Positions 26,546 to 36,904 of a stretch of DNA of 50,931 bases are shown here, in pieces. The notes beneath the pieces were generated by a model. That model did no database searches. It had not been told where the DNA came from and saw only the letters and a program-made list of their open reading frames with translations. The first letter of the stretch is position 1. Each line of letters starts with the position of its first letter. This DNA is from Cyclobacterium qasimii M12-11B (GTDB taxonomy: Bacteria; Bacteroidota; Bacteroidia; Cytophagales; Cyclobacteriaceae). The stretch lies in the NCBI RefSeq assembly GCF_000427295.1, contig NZ_ATNM01000016.1:1-50931 (forward strand). Direction: 5' to 3'. Made by a program: the position numbers and the translations under genes.

Positions 26546-27885
26546 TTAGGACCCAAATCCCCAAGATAGGCCCAAATGAATGTCTGCCCTTTGGCTATCA
26601 CTGTTCATGAAGCTTGTAATTACAGAGTTGCTACCTATGAAAAAGCCCCCATATTGAAGCCCAAGACCTCCTGTGAAATTAGAAATTTGGTGTTGCATCC
26701 AGGGAGAATACAATTCAAATTTACCCAATACAAGCCTCGGAGTGATAACAATTAAATCGGCTGCGCTTAAATTAATATTATTATTTTCATTGCTGATTCT
26801 TTTTTGGCCATATAATGATATTTGAAAGCTTTTTACAGGACTAAATTCCACATAAGCAGCTACCGTTCTCGGTAAATTTACCCGTATATCTGAATCGGAA
26901 TCGTTAATGGTAAAATAACCTGAATCTACAAGTTGCTGTTCTATTTCATCTATATTTCCATCAAGGTTGTCGACCCTGAAATATTCGTTCTGTGGGATAT
27001 TTACAATATAATTCTTGTTTCTTTGATTGGATCCCATTCCCATACTCCCAAGGTTTTTCAAGGACAAACCGATATTTAAGAGTGGGTCGTCGTCCCTTTT
27101 TATCATATAATTAACACCTAGATCTACTCCCAATCCTCCTGGATTAAATCCTCTCCACAAATCCTCTTCCAGATCAAATCCATCTTCATTTTCCCACCTT
27201 TCATCGTAGGATAAGTTAAGGCTTCCCTGAGCATCGGTAAGTAAAGTTTCATCCTCAGAGTCAATGATTGTTGCTGATAATTTATCCATTCCCAAATTTG
27301 AATAGCTTCCTGGGAAAAGTAATTTAAAATTTGCTCCTACGGATAAAGAATGGAAATCAGTATCCAAAATTTGCCTTCCCACTATAAATCCGAGCTCCAT
27401 CCAACCAGAAGCATTGACTCGTTGGTTTTCAGGAATATTTATGGTTGTTTGATCATTGTTTCCATTTGCATTTTCAATGATTGAATTGCCCAGGTCAGGG
27501 TTAAAGTCTATTATATCTACCTTAGCCTTAACTTCTGTAGTAATTCCAAAAGACCATTTATCAAACCTTAAACCTACTGCAGGACCCATCACCGACACAT
27601 CTGATCTTAGGTTTACCGGTTTGTCTACGTTTTCAAAAATATTATCAAAAACATCCGGGTTGTCTATAATGTCCTGAGCAGATAGAATATTATTGTCTAA
27701 ACCCACATTAATTGAAAAGAGTGATACCTCCACTTTCTTTGTGAGATTGTTAATTTCAGCAGGGTTCATCATGGCATTGATCATGCCTTTTCTCTTACTG
27801 TTTTGTATTCCAAAGTAATTCTGCTGCGCAATAGAGATACCACTGCTAACTACAAAAAAAAAGAGATAAATAGTGCCTTTTTCAT
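26546..27885 (-). CDS. Outer-membrane barrel protein of DUF5723-like type; signal peptide displaced by a one-base frameshift
   Basis: 446 residues when repaired. The long open part (26546-27784) shows alternating strands with aromatic ends, for example PVGLR-like GLRFDKWSFGITTEVKA, WMELGFIVGRQI, SLSVGANFKLLFPG, GLGVDLGVNYMIKRDDD and SVVPKS-free terminal HLGLSWGFGS, as in FadL/PorV-like barrels. The apparent start lacks a signal, but an ATG at 27883-27885 begins MKKALFISF and joins the frame if one T (minus strand) is added to the run at 27854-27862, giving a signal that ends near SIAQQNYFGIQNSKRKGM. The NPAEINN stretch after it is the usual family opening. It is the first gene of its strand segment and diverges from the 28029 gene. 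Probable surface porin or scaffold; ligand unknown. Confidence 0.72.
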
Positions 27886-28028
27886 GAATAATTGTTTAAA
27901 AATTTAGTTTAAAAATATATTCTCAAAAATAGATAAATTATTTTTATTTCCCTCTTTTTGATGAGGGACTGTCTCAGAAATTCAAATTTAATTGTAATTT
28001 GGGTTCTTGAATTATTAATAAAAAATTA

Positions 28029-28816
28029 ATGCTAAAAACATACCATAGCTTTACCCTCTTTTTTTCTGTTGGTTATTTTTAGTGAATAATAGTTTTGCTC
28101 AGAGTTTTGGAGATGTATGGTTGTCTACAGGTATCCAGTCCATGGCCAGTAAAGATGAAGGTTTCTCTTTATTAAATTACAAAGGAAATAAATCTACAAG
28201 CTCAGTAGGTTTTGCTCTTCGCAAAAAGAATAAAACGCAATGGATTCAAGGAGATTTTTCCTATGGTGTATTAGCCAATCAACCTGGTGGTACCATGAAT
28301 GAAATGGGTGCGAGCTTTTCAACCTATACCTTTTACCATAAATTAAAGCCTGCTTCCAAAGGGTTTCAATATGGTTGGTCGAATAAAAACACCATGCACA
28401 TAAGGAGACACAACCAATTTAGTAATTATAGTTTTCGTTATGATTATTTCACTTCCCTAGGACCTGTTGCCAGGCACTTGTTGCCATTTGAGTGGAAGAA
28501 AAAGTCATTTTTATGGCAAAACATGGCCAATTGGCAACTATTAGGGTTCCAGGTCAAATCAGGGTATATAGGAGCTGAGCCAGAGAACTACCAAGCAGAT
28601 AATTCCTTAGCAGATAATTTCTTTAATACTGTAAGCCCATTCATTCCTCTCAGGGATTTGGATATGAATTTTTCTTCTACCCTTTTTTGGGAGCTACCAA
28701 CTGGCAATAGACTAGGATTAAGGTACCAGACCAATTACACCAAACTTTCAGGTATTAAGAGCGTTTATCGATTGGATCATTCCATCGATCTGATTTTAAA
28801 TGTTAGGCTATGGTAA
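28029..28816 (+). CDS. Hypothetical barrel-like exported protein; signal peptide displaced by a one-base frameshift
   Basis: 262 residues when repaired; not recognised. The ATG at 28029 starts MLKTYHSFTL and a hydrophobic run; adding one T either in the T7 run at 28059-28065 or in the T5 run at 28076-28080 links it to VNNSFAQSFGD, so a signal peptide with cleavage after FAQ emerges. Without repair only a GTG start at 28082 remains, with no signal. The mature sequence is full of short amphipathic strands (TSSVGFALRKKNKTQWIQGDFSYGV, MGASFSTYTFYHKL, FRYDYFTSLG) and ends in an aromatic residue (NVRLW), as expected of a small outer-membrane barrel inserted by BamA. Its stop overlaps the S41 protease start by 7 bases, so the two are translationally coupled and likely function together. 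Confidence 0.65.
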
Positions 28817-29816
28817 ATAGAATTAATTTCTGCTTGATAGTATTACTTTTCTTTACTTCTTGTGACTCTTGGATACTTCCGGAGGATCCTAAAACCGAAC
28901 CTTTAGATATATTTGATAGCCTTTGGAAGGATGTTAATGAAAGGTATTCTTTTTTTGAACACAAGGACATTGACTGGGAAAATATTAGAGCTACTTATAG
29001 AGCAAAAATAACCAATGATATGGGCGCTGTAAGTTTATTTGATGTTTTAGCAAACATGTTATTTGAACTAAGAGACGGCCATGTAAACTTGGCTGCAGGA
29101 TTTGACAACAGTCGAAATTGGGAATGGTACCAGGATTATCCAGACAATTACGATCAGAACATTATCGATAAAAATTATCTCCGTCGCGATTTCTGGATCA
29201 GTGGACCTTTAAAACACCAGTTTATTAACGATGTGCTTTATGTGAATTACAGCTCCTTTTCTCAAAATATAGCCCAAGGAAACTTACAGGTAGTTTTAGA
29301 AAGAGCCAAACTAGGACGTGGTATCATTATAGATGTGAGAAATAATGGAGGAGGCAGTCTTGGAAATGCCTATACTCTTGCTTCAGCATTTACTGATACG
29401 GAAGTCTTGGTTGCCCAGAAACGAATAAAAATGGAATTGGAATGGATGACTTCTCTACCTGGGAGGATATAACGGTCCCTGCTGGTGAAGATGTTTACAG
29501 TGGGCCTGTGGTTGTCCTTACCAATAGAAGATCTTATAGTGCAACTACTTTTTTTGCTCAAATGATGAAAGAATTGCCACAAGTGACTATCGTAGGTGAC
29601 CAGACAGGCGGTGGTGGGGGAATACCCGTTTATGGCGAACTGATAAATGGTTGGACCTACCGATTTTCAGGTACTCAAACCATTGATATGGAGGGGAGAC
29701 AGATCGAGGATGGGGTCCTTGTTGATGTTCGGGTAGATTTAAACCCCATAAGTACAGCAAAGGGTGAGGACAATATTATCACCACCGCTTTGAGAATACT
29801 TATGGGGAACAATTAA
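28810..29816 (+). pseudogene. S41 family (C-terminal processing type) peptidase lipoprotein, split by a one-base frameshift
   Basis: 335 residues when repaired. A short signal ends in the lipobox LFFTSC (about Cys18). No PDZ domain is apparent; after a helical N-terminal part with LFELRDGHVNL, the protease core contains GIIIDVRNNGGGSLGNA, then VVLTNRRSYSATTFFAQMM with the probable catalytic Ser in RSYSA, and VGDQTGGGGGIPVYGEL. The frame breaks in the A5 run at 29427-29431 (RIK to a false MELEW); adding an A yields RIKNGIGMDDFSTWEDI, joining the two halves. As written the catalytic serine is lost. I favour a homopolymer sequence error. Start overlaps the preceding barrel gene by 7 bases. Substrate is unknown; the family cleaves proteins at the C-terminus in the periplasm. 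Confidence 0.83.
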
Positions 29817-29829
29817 TTTTAAACGATTT

Positions 29830-32800
29830 CTATTGAGCTCCTTTCAAGTAAGCCAATAAATCTGCCATTTCCTGATCAGTCATATTTTGTTCCAAACCAT
29901 TTGGCATCAATGAGAGCCCAGGGTTTTGTATGCTTTTTATTTGAGTACGCAAGATGTTTTCCTCCGTGCCATACGCAGTCCTTAAACTTAATGAATTGGC
30001 GGATTCAGCCGCAATCCTACCAGTTACTTGTTTTCCCTCATGGGTGGTAACAGTAATTGCCTGATAGCCTGGGAATACCTCATAGTTTGGTACAATGGTA
30101 TGCAAAAGCAAAGCCAATGCTGGCTGGTTATTTATGCCGGATAAATCTGGACCTACATCTCCACCTTCGCCTGCATAAGTATGGCAGGTAGCACAGTTTA
30201 ATTTAAAAATACCTTCACCGTTAGCCGCATTTCCTTTAATATCCAGAACTCTCTTGTGTTCCTCATATACCTTCATTCTTCCTCCTGATTCCAATTCTTT
30301 GAAAAGATCTTCTGCGCGTGATCTCACTTTTGAGTCACTTGCTTTCATTAAAGAGAGCCTTGTTGAAGATGAGATTTCAGCAGGGTTGATTTTGCTTTCC
30401 TCAATGGCCATCAACAATTGGTTGCGAAGAATTGGCCTTGAAACCATTGTAGCAATTACAGCTCCTTTTGTCTTAGGAGTATAAGCTTTCCACGCAGTCG
30501 TTTCTATCAGGATTTCTCCCGCTTCAACACTGTTTAAGTTGCCTAAGGATTGAATCGCGGCCAACTGAATTTCAGGAGGATTGTTAGGGGATATTAATTC
30601 CTTTAAAGAAGCTTCTGTTTCACCCGGTGAAAAATAACTTAGTAATGCTGTCGCCTGAATCCTGGAAGTCAAACTGTCTTCAGCCGAAGAAGCTCTTTTG
30701 GTAGTCTCTTGAACCAAAGCATCTAATTGTTCTTTGGATTTGGTATAGGCATCCAGGTAAGTTTTTTCGCTGCCTTTAACATGCCTTTCACTTCCTTTTA
30801 AAAGGCCAAGCAACAAAGAGAAAGTAGGGTTATCCCATTCGCTATTAATAGAAGAATCTATTAGACCCGTCAATTCCTTGGCTGAAACGGAACTACCGAT
30901 AAGCTCTCCTAATTCAGACCACATTGGTAATTGTGAAAAAGTAACTTGTTTCTTCTCAGCTTCCAAAATGTTCAAAAAGGAAATTTCCTGACCATTTAAT
31001 GCAGTCATCACAGCAGCCCTTGTCCAAGGGTCTGATGCGTCTTCTTGCGCTATTTTAGCTAAGTAAGGTAGCCATTCCTTCTTTTTATCACCACCAAAGG
31101 TAAGTGCAGTCATGTAACGTACCCTTGGATTGGTATCTGTAGCTCCTTTTATTAAACTGCTGGCCAATTGTTCTGAGATATTTGGTTTCAAAGCAATTAT
31201 AGCAATGATCTGCTCTCTAATGATTGGGACGTTGTCATCATAAATAGTGGTCAGCATCTTGTCATCTAAACCATCAAAGTGGTGTAACAACCATATGGCC
31301 TTTACTTTACCTTCAATTATGGCGTCAGATAAAACCATTTCCTTAAGGGGTGCAATTGCTTCCTGAGGCATTTTTTCTAGTATTAACCTAAATGCCGTAT
31401 TTCGTTCCCACTCGTCATCGGATGAAAGTGCCGTGATAAGCATATCCATACTTGCTGCGGAGGAGGTAGGGAAGACCGTTTCTACCTTGTTGTATTCTAA
31501 ATTATCTCTAGTAATCCTATAAATCTTACCTTTTCCCTTGCCACTTTCGAAATCCAAGGCTCCTCTGGTTTCTTCCGGTACATAAGAAGGATGGTCGATT
31601 ACCTTTCGGTACATGTCTGCTAAATACATTGCTCCCTTAGGTCCGTGGGATAAGAAAACTGGATTGAACCAAGAATCTGATGATGATAGAAACTCCCAAT
31701 CTTCATGAACCCTTTCGGAGATGAAAGTGGCACCGTTTTCTTTGATCGATTGCCTTTGAACCAGATTCTGAGCAGGCTCACAAATAAAAGCATTGCCTTT
31801 ATGCGCTTCATGTAAACCTTCACTTTCAAAAATTAAAGTTCCGCAAGCAGAAGTAAAAGTACCTTGATGCGATAAGCCCATTAATTTGGGGATGTAATCT
31901 GCTGTAGTAATACTTTTACTAATAGGGTAAACAAATCCCTCTGCTTCAGCCGGTGCTACATCTTCAATCGTTTTATTGAAAAGCAGGTTAGGGTTATTGC
32001 TTAATTGATCAGGTTCCATTACGATGTGCTGCAAAGGATGTCTGTTACTCGATCCATATCTTCTTCCAAAAGCATCAAAAGCAAGTCCGAATTGACTTTT
32101 TCCGCCTCTCAACTGAAATTCCAATGTTTCAGGATTAAATCTTCCATCTGCACCATTAAATGAGACAGGCTTCCTTTCAGGATGAGCAGGGGAATAGACC
32201 TCTCCTCCATTAAGACCACTGGTGACATATATCCAGCCATCAAGCCCTAGGGTAGGGTGAGAGGTTCGGATTTGCGCAGTTCTGTTGGCGTTAAAACCAG
32301 TTAGTACGATTTCCTGAATGTCGGCTTTACCATCTCCAGTCGTGTCTTTGAAGTAATAGATATGTGGCGCACATGTTACAAAAACACCGCCTTTCCATGC
32401 CATGATCCCATTTGGGTAGGTAAGCCCTTCTACAAAGACACTTCGTTGATCGTATTTCCCATCTCCATCACTGTCCACTAATCTGGATATTTTCCCTAGT
32501 GTATCAGGTTTTTTCCCATCCATAGGATCTGGATAGCCTGTGTTTTCAGCGACATAAAGTATTCCTTTTTCATCGAAGGCAAAGGCTGAAGGATCCGCCA
32601 CCAAAGGATCTGCAGCAATTAAGTCTATCTGAAGCCCAGGTTCTAGCTGAAAGGCTGCCATTGAAGTCTTTAATGCAACAGAATCTGCATAAGTATATTG
32701 TGGGGAATTAACAGGGTTCTTTTGGATTTCAAATTTTGGAGGAGAATCCAACGTTGCTTTTTCCTGTTGACAAGCCAGTAATAAAGCGAAACAAGTCATT

Positions 32801-32862
32801 ATAGACCAATTTCTTGGGGAAATAAGGTAGTTTAACAAGTTTTTACGATTTTTAATTTGCAA
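29830..32862 (-). CDS. Second heme-CxxCH dehydrogenase-like lipoprotein (PVC type) with HEAT repeats
   Basis: 1010 residues, organised like the protein at 20036-23128: lipobox ALLLAC (Cys31), an N-terminal six-bladed propeller (LQIDLIAADPLVADPSAFAFD, then GKISRLVDSDGDGKYDQR, LGLDGWIYVTSGLNGG), HEAT-like helices from about 450 to 850, and a mono-heme c domain with CATCH at 890-894 and a candidate axial Met in LSLMPNGLEQNM. The two paralogues are clearly diverged, so they are not a recent duplication. It follows the ceramidase-like gene after 15 bases on the same strand, which suggests that they act on the same substrate or pathway. The likely job is dye- or cytochrome-linked oxidation at the membrane surface; substrate unknown. 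Confidence 0.9.
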   Translation of the reverse strand: MQIKNRKNLLNYLISPRNWSIMTCFALLLACQQEKATLDSPPKFEIQKNPVNSPQYTYADSVALKTSMAAFQLEPGLQIDLIAADPLVADPSAFAFDEKGILYVAENTGYPDPMDGKKPDTLGKISRLVDSDGDGKYDQRSVFVEGLTYPNGIMAWKGGVFVTCAPHIYYFKDTTGDGKADIQEIVLTGFNANRTAQIRTSHPTLGLDGWIYVTSGLNGGEVYSPAHPERKPVSFNGADGRFNPETLEFQLRGGKSQFGLAFDAFGRRYGSSNRHPLQHIVMEPDQLSNNPNLLFNKTIEDVAPAEAEGFVYPISKSITTADYIPKLMGLSHQGTFTSACGTLIFESEGLHEAHKGNAFICEPAQNLVQRQSIKENGATFISERVHEDWEFLSSSDSWFNPVFLSHGPKGAMYLADMYRKVIDHPSYVPEETRGALDFESGKGKGKIYRITRDNLEYNKVETVFPTSSAASMDMLITALSSDDEWERNTAFRLILEKMPQEAIAPLKEMVLSDAIIEGKVKAIWLLHHFDGLDDKMLTTIYDDNVPIIREQIIAIIALKPNISEQLASSLIKGATDTNPRVRYMTALTFGGDKKKEWLPYLAKIAQEDASDPWTRAAVMTALNGQEISFLNILEAEKKQVTFSQLPMWSELGELIGSSVSAKELTGLIDSSINSEWDNPTFSLLLGLLKGSERHVKGSEKTYLDAYTKSKEQLDALVQETTKRASSAEDSLTSRIQATALLSYFSPGETEASLKELISPNNPPEIQLAAIQSLGNLNSVEAGEILIETTAWKAYTPKTKGAVIATMVSRPILRNQLLMAIEESKINPAEISSSTRLSLMKASDSKVRSRAEDLFKELESGGRMKVYEEHKRVLDIKGNAANGEGIFKLNCATCHTYAGEGGDVGPDLSGINNQPALALLLHTIVPNYEVFPGYQAITVTTHEGKQVTGRIAAESANSLSLRTAYGTEENILRTQIKSIQNPGLSLMPNGLEQNMTDQEMADLLAYLKGAQ

Positions 32863-32877
32863 TGCATGAGAGGTGGT

Positions 32878-34458
32878 TTATCTAATTTCAGGTGGAACAT
32901 TTCCATAATTCCAAGGCTCTCCTGTGAAGGCAGGAGCTTTTTGAAATTCGGGTAAAAGGCCAGGTTTTAGGGGTTTTATGAGTCTTAAGCTTTGGTCAAC
33001 AATTTGGTTGCCCGCTGTAATTTCTAAATTGCTGTATGAGGTTAGCCTGGTTTCGTAGCCGCCACCATTTATAGAGAAAGCCTCCAGTGTGGGGACATAT
33101 CCTACACAGTCATTGGCCATACTTACAGGGAATGTAAGTGGGAATTGGCTTTCCGCTTTTATTTTAAGTCCCAGTTCACAGAAAAATTCTGCGGGGTTAC
33201 TTACGAGCACAACAGGTCCGAGCTGTATGGCTTGAATTTCTACCTTATGCGTAGGATTTCGTTTTCCGTAACTATCGAGCATAACCGTCTCCTTGGCAAA
33301 AACCCAGTCAGTCTTTCCTACTTCCTCGGGACTTTTTTTAATCATTGCCAGACTTTCCTTAACTTTTTCTTCAGAAGGCATCCTTCTTTTGATGGTAATA
33401 AATTCTCTTGAAGTGGTGATAGGGAAGGTGGTGCCTCTAGGTATGGATAGCAGTGTTTTAACTGCCTCTGCACCAACACTGGCACCAACAAATCTAGCCC
33501 AGTCTTCACCTGACCTGTTTTTATTCGGATTACGGTTATTGACTTGGGTCACATCTCCACTAGCGCCTTGGAGAAAAACAACTACACAGTCTTTACCTAA
33601 AGCGCCTTTTATAGTTTGCTCCATGTAATATACCCAATTGGCTGAAATACCTCCAGGGTTAGTGGTGGAATGACAGGCGAAGTTCACTATGCAGCCAATA
33701 CATTTACCTGCTTTATTCCAGGTTCCAATAACGCCTACTTCAGGATCGATTGGGCCAGCTACTTTTGAAATAGCTGGGTTTAATTGCCCAGGATGGGAAT
33801 AAGTCATTCCATTTTTCATGAAAAAGCGCCGGTTAAATGCGACTTTTTCTTCTTTGCCACTGCCCACACCAATTTCTACTTCTTCCAAATCTTCCAGCGC
33901 TTGTAAGGCTGTTTTTACGGTCGTTTCTTTAGTGGTAGCCAAGTATTTAGGGTCTGCACAGGAAGATTGCTTATAAGCAAGGTCCTGAACAAAAGAGGAA
34001 GCATGGTCATATTGCCCTGGCATAACCATTGCAGTTGGGCCAGAAGAATGGGAATGCGATGCTGATATCATTATTTCTTCTTTCGAAATGTCATATTTAG
34101 CAGCGATACCCTCTTTGATTTCATCGACCCACGGTTGGTATACTGCTAAGGCATCGAATCCGATAATTAATGCTTTTCTTGCACCGCTTTGAAATGCTGA
34201 AACCCTTACCTTGCAAGGGTCATGAAAGGTTTTGTGGTAATTCTTGCCATAGTTCCCAGGGCTTTCCATTCCAATTTCAGGAGAAATATCCCCGTCTGCA
34301 AAAGCTGCTTTTACAGGGGCTTCAGAGGCATTTGGGTTTTGGATAGCTGTGCCGGCTTCTGCTGTGCTTATTGAAAGACCTAGCCCAGCAGAAAGTATAG
34401 TGGTTTGTTTAAGGAATTTTCTTCGAGATGATAAATCAACAAATGTATTTTTTAACAT
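32878..34458 (-). CDS. Tat-exported neutral/alkaline ceramidase-like hydrolase
   Basis: 526 residues from the ATG at 34458; the frame runs 40 codons further upstream, but this start places a twin-arginine signal (SSRRKFLKQ, Arg12-Arg13) at the N-terminus. The body matches the N-terminal domain of neutral/alkaline non-lysosomal ceramidase: DGDISPEIGMESPG, the zinc-binding ASHSHSSGP, VNFACHSTT and QGASGDVTQVN near the expected active site. It lacks most of the C-terminal Ig-like domain of true ceramidases (usually above 650 residues), so the substrate may not be ceramide; many such short bacterial proteins lie among carbohydrate genes. Fifteen bases upstream of the second heme-CxxCH gene, it heads a two-gene operon. 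Confidence 0.82.
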   Translation of the reverse strand: MLKNTFVDLSSRRKFLKQTTILSAGLGLSISTAEAGTAIQNPNASEAPVKAAFADGDISPEIGMESPGNYGKNYHKTFHDPCKVRVSAFQSGARKALIIGFDALAVYQPWVDEIKEGIAAKYDISKEEIMISASHSHSSGPTAMVMPGQYDHASSFVQDLAYKQSSCADPKYLATTKETTVKTALQALEDLEEVEIGVGSGKEEKVAFNRRFFMKNGMTYSHPGQLNPAISKVAGPIDPEVGVIGTWNKAGKCIGCIVNFACHSTTNPGGISANWVYYMEQTIKGALGKDCVVVFLQGASGDVTQVNNRNPNKNRSGEDWARFVGASVGAEAVKTLLSIPRGTTFPITTSREFITIKRRMPSEEKVKESLAMIKKSPEEVGKTDWVFAKETVMLDSYGKRNPTHKVEIQAIQLGPVVLVSNPAEFFCELGLKIKAESQFPLTFPVSMANDCVGYVPTLEAFSINGGGYETRLTSYSNLEITAGNQIVDQSLRLIKPLKPGLLPEFQKAPAFTGEPWNYGNVPPEIR

Positions 34459-34870
34459 AACAAATAAAACATTGGCTTGTGGTTGTGGATAAGTGTACGT
34501 TACCAAAGTTAACGTAAAAACACGGTTAATATACTGGAAATCATTGATAGTTCCATTTTTTTTATATAAGATAGGCAAGGAATTCCTCCCTAATAGTCTC
34601 TTTTGGAGATTTTTTATAATAAGTTTCTCTTGGTTTATTTAAGGTGAAGTTTGCATTGGTGGCTAATTATTATTGCGATACCATTGATTCTCTTGAAATT
34701 ACATTCTTTTTGCAAAGCCTATTGTATTCTTAGTGTTGATTTATATTTGAAGATTGGAGATTCTCCCTTTTTCCAAAATTAATGAACTGAGGACTACGGG
34801 AATTATTTCAACATCTTTAACCTCCTTTTTCTAAAAAGTGCTAATTTTAGCTGAATTATTTAAGTCAATT
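34459..34870. other. Intergenic, about 410 bases, divergent promoter region
   Basis: Separates the minus-strand ceramidase-like operon from the plus-strand N-acetyltransferase. A+T-rich with no coding signal and no strong inverted repeat; both promoters must lie here, but I could not place -7 or -33 elements. Confidence 0.5.
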
Positions 34871-35749
34871 ATGATCTCGAAACAAGAAAATATTTCACTT
34901 TTTAAGGGTTTATCCTTAGATGGTGCATCTTTGAAGGCCTATTTCAAGCGAATTGGTTTTGAAGGTAAGCCAGAAATAAACCTTGATACCTTAAAGGAGC
35001 TACATAACCTTCATCCACAAGCCATTCCCTTTGAAAATCTTGATCCATTGTTAGGAACACCGGTTGAATTGACTTTGCCAGCTGTTTTCAATAAAATGGT
35101 TAAAGAGGGAAGAGGAGGATTTTGTTTTGAGCAAAACTTGCTTTTCGGAGCGGTATTGAATACGATCGGGTTTGACGGGGTAGGCTTGTCAGCCAGAGTA
35201 TTCTGGGAAATTGGTGAAGGGGAAATTCGGCCAAGGGATCATATGTTGTTATTGTTGGACTTGGAGGGTATGAAATACATTCTAGATGTTGGATTCGGCT
35301 CTGCTTCCTTTTCTTCTCCTTTGGTATTGCAGCAAGAAGGAATTCAGGATACTGGAGATTATCAATATCGAATTAGTTTGGTGTCGGGGTTTTATTATTT
35401 AGAAATTAGGATAAAAAATTCGTGGAGATTGATGCATCGATTTGGTTTGGAAGCTCAAATGCTGCCCGATTATGAAGTGGTCAGTTGGTTCTTATGTACT
35501 TCGCCCAAATCTGTTTTTATAAAAGACTTAATGGTAGCCAGGAGTTTCCCTGACGGCAGGTATGCGCTTTACAATAATCAATTTACTGTTCATAAGAAAA
35601 AGGAGAAAAGTGTAAAGAAAACGCTTCACAGTATAGAAGAACTTACTGGCATTTTACAAGAAATATTTCTTATAAAGCTTCCGGAAAATGTCAATTTAAA
35701 CGCGAAGTTTCAAGGATTAATAACTCCTGTCCTTACTACTGAAAAATAA
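34871..35749 (+). CDS. Arylamine N-acetyltransferase
   Basis: 292 residues from the ATG at 34871; a GTG 11 codons upstream is in frame but less likely. The catalytic Cys-His-Asp triad is complete: Cys85 in RGGFCFEQN, His124 in RPRDHMLLL and Asp139 in YILDVGFG. Family openings such as YFKRIGFEG and HPQAIPFENLDPLLG are present, with the beta-barrel and lid domains following to about residue 280. The enzyme transfers an acetyl or other acyl group from CoA to arylamines, hydrazines or O-hydroxylamines in the cytoplasm; the natural substrate here is unknown. It stands alone and is followed within 4 bases by a terminator shared with the convergent small membrane protein gene. Confidence 0.92.
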   Translation: MISKQENISLFKGLSLDGASLKAYFKRIGFEGKPEINLDTLKELHNLHPQAIPFENLDPLLGTPVELTLPAVFNKMVKEGRGGFCFEQNLLFGAVLNTIGFDGVGLSARVFWEIGEGEIRPRDHMLLLLDLEGMKYILDVGFGSASFSSPLVLQQEGIQDTGDYQYRISLVSGFYYLEIRIKNSWRLMHRFGLEAQMLPDYEVVSWFLCTSPKSVFIKDLMVARSFPDGRYALYNNQFTVHKKKEKSVKKTLHSIEELTGILQEIFLIKLPENVNLNAKFQGLITPVLTTEK

Positions 35750-35752
35750 AAA

Positions 35753-35774
35753 AGGCCTCTTAAAAAAGAGGCCT
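35753..35774 (-). terminator. Terminator between convergent genes
   Basis: A perfect 9-bp stem (35753-35761 with 35766-35774) with an AAAA loop. On the minus strand it is followed by TTTTTTATTTTT, so it best serves the gene at 35861-36109; on the plus strand it directly follows the N-acetyltransferase stop and may also act there. Confidence 0.85.
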
Positions 35775-35860
35775 AAAAAATTTTAGCTGTTATTAAAATT
35801 CCACAGGATTAAAAAATAAAACAAATAGGAATTTTGCTGTCAAATGAAAAAGTTTATAGT

Positions 35861-36109
35861 TTAGTTTAAATGCATTTGGTGGTATTCTACTTCCGGTTGA
35901 GCTAACTGGAATTGCAAAGTATCTTCTTTTTTATTGTTGTTATTGGGCATCTTACCTATTCTCCAGTTTGCAGGTTTGTGAAATCTGCCTTCTTTCTTAA
36001 ACTCATCAAAAGTTTCAGGATCATCCTCAGCATTTCTAATGGCTTTGATCGTAAATAAAAGTCCTAAAGTCGCTCCGAGTATTGCGTATATAAAAATGTA
36101 AGTGTCCAT
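35861..36109 (-). CDS. Small membrane-anchored protein of unknown function
   Basis: 82 residues from the ATG at 36109; an in-frame ATG 10 codons upstream exists, but this start leads straight into the membrane segment (TYIFIYAILGATLGLLFTIKAI, about residues 3-24). The rest is charged and proline-containing (NAEDDPETFDEFKKEGRFHKP), facing the cytoplasm or periplasm, with a stretch of asparagines (NNNNKK) near residue 56. Not recognised; no catalytic motif. A good terminator lies downstream, no partner gene is adjacent. The regular layout and terminator argue for a real gene. Confidence 0.6.
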   Translation of the reverse strand: MDTYIFIYAILGATLGLLFTIKAIRNAEDDPETFDEFKKEGRFHKPANWRIGKMPNNNNKKEDTLQFQLAQPEVEYHQMHLN

Positions 36110-36139
36110 GTGCTTAATTTTATTTTTTGAGTCTTTCAA

Positions 36140-36904
36140 TTTGCTGAAGGATTAAACTACTTAAAACTTGCTTTAACCTTATTCAGAATGATTGATTAAC
36201 AATTCAAATTTAAGGAAATTTTATTATATAATTCAATTAAAAACCCCTCTTTTTTGGTTAAAATTTTGTAAATATAAAATAGTATTTTGTTACATTATTT
36301 TTGTATTTCACATTGGTTTTTTAGGTGGTTGCTACTAATGGTTTAATTTCAAAGTCATAAAATCATCATTTTCAGGGGTTTTTATTTTCATTGGCCAATA
36401 TAAAAGACTTTCTATTCCCTAATGAAAACTGAAGGCTATTGTTAAAATTCCAAACAAAATTCTGCGTGAAGTGTGCTCTCTGAAAGTTTGTCAAACCAGG
36501 CTTCGGAATGGTTATTCCTTAGTGAATTGACTGCTACTTAAATTTAGCTGAAGTTTAAATTTTGTGGCTTTTCCAAATCGGTTTTACTCCAGTCTAAAAC
36601 TTCTTTGAGTTACTGATGATAACCCAATTCTTAAAAGCCCTCCTTGTTATAATCTACCCAGGAAGGTGAATTCGGCTTTGTCCAAGTGGCTATTTTAGAT
36701 TATTTTTTGTTAATTGACTTTGTTTTATTTTAAAGGTGAATTCTGGCTTTAAAAACGAATGAATTTTAACTCACCCAAATAAAAACCGTTAAAATTTATA
36801 TTAACTACTAATCCGGATAGGGCTAATAAAAAGTAGCGCATTTAAAATGAGAACAAAAAATCATTGCTATTAAGAATAAAAAACAATCAATTAACCAATA
36901 TAAC
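36140..36904. other. Intergenic, about 765 bases without a gene
   Basis: Long non-coding stretch upstream of the second Gfo/Idh/MocA gene, very A+T-rich with stops in all frames. I see no tRNA, no repeat and no transposon end. It may contain an extended regulatory region or an uncharacterised small RNA, but no structure supports either. Confidence 0.5.

Noticed and set aside
35753-35774. CRISPR repeat-like short palindromes between genes
   Set aside because: Each hairpin is single-copy within the window and lies at a gene end with a T-run, as terminators do; there is no regular spacing.
36140-36904. Search for a small RNA or riboswitch in the long gap upstream of the second Gfo/Idh/MocA gene
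   Set aside because: No conserved aptamer-like motif or strong stem was seen by eye.
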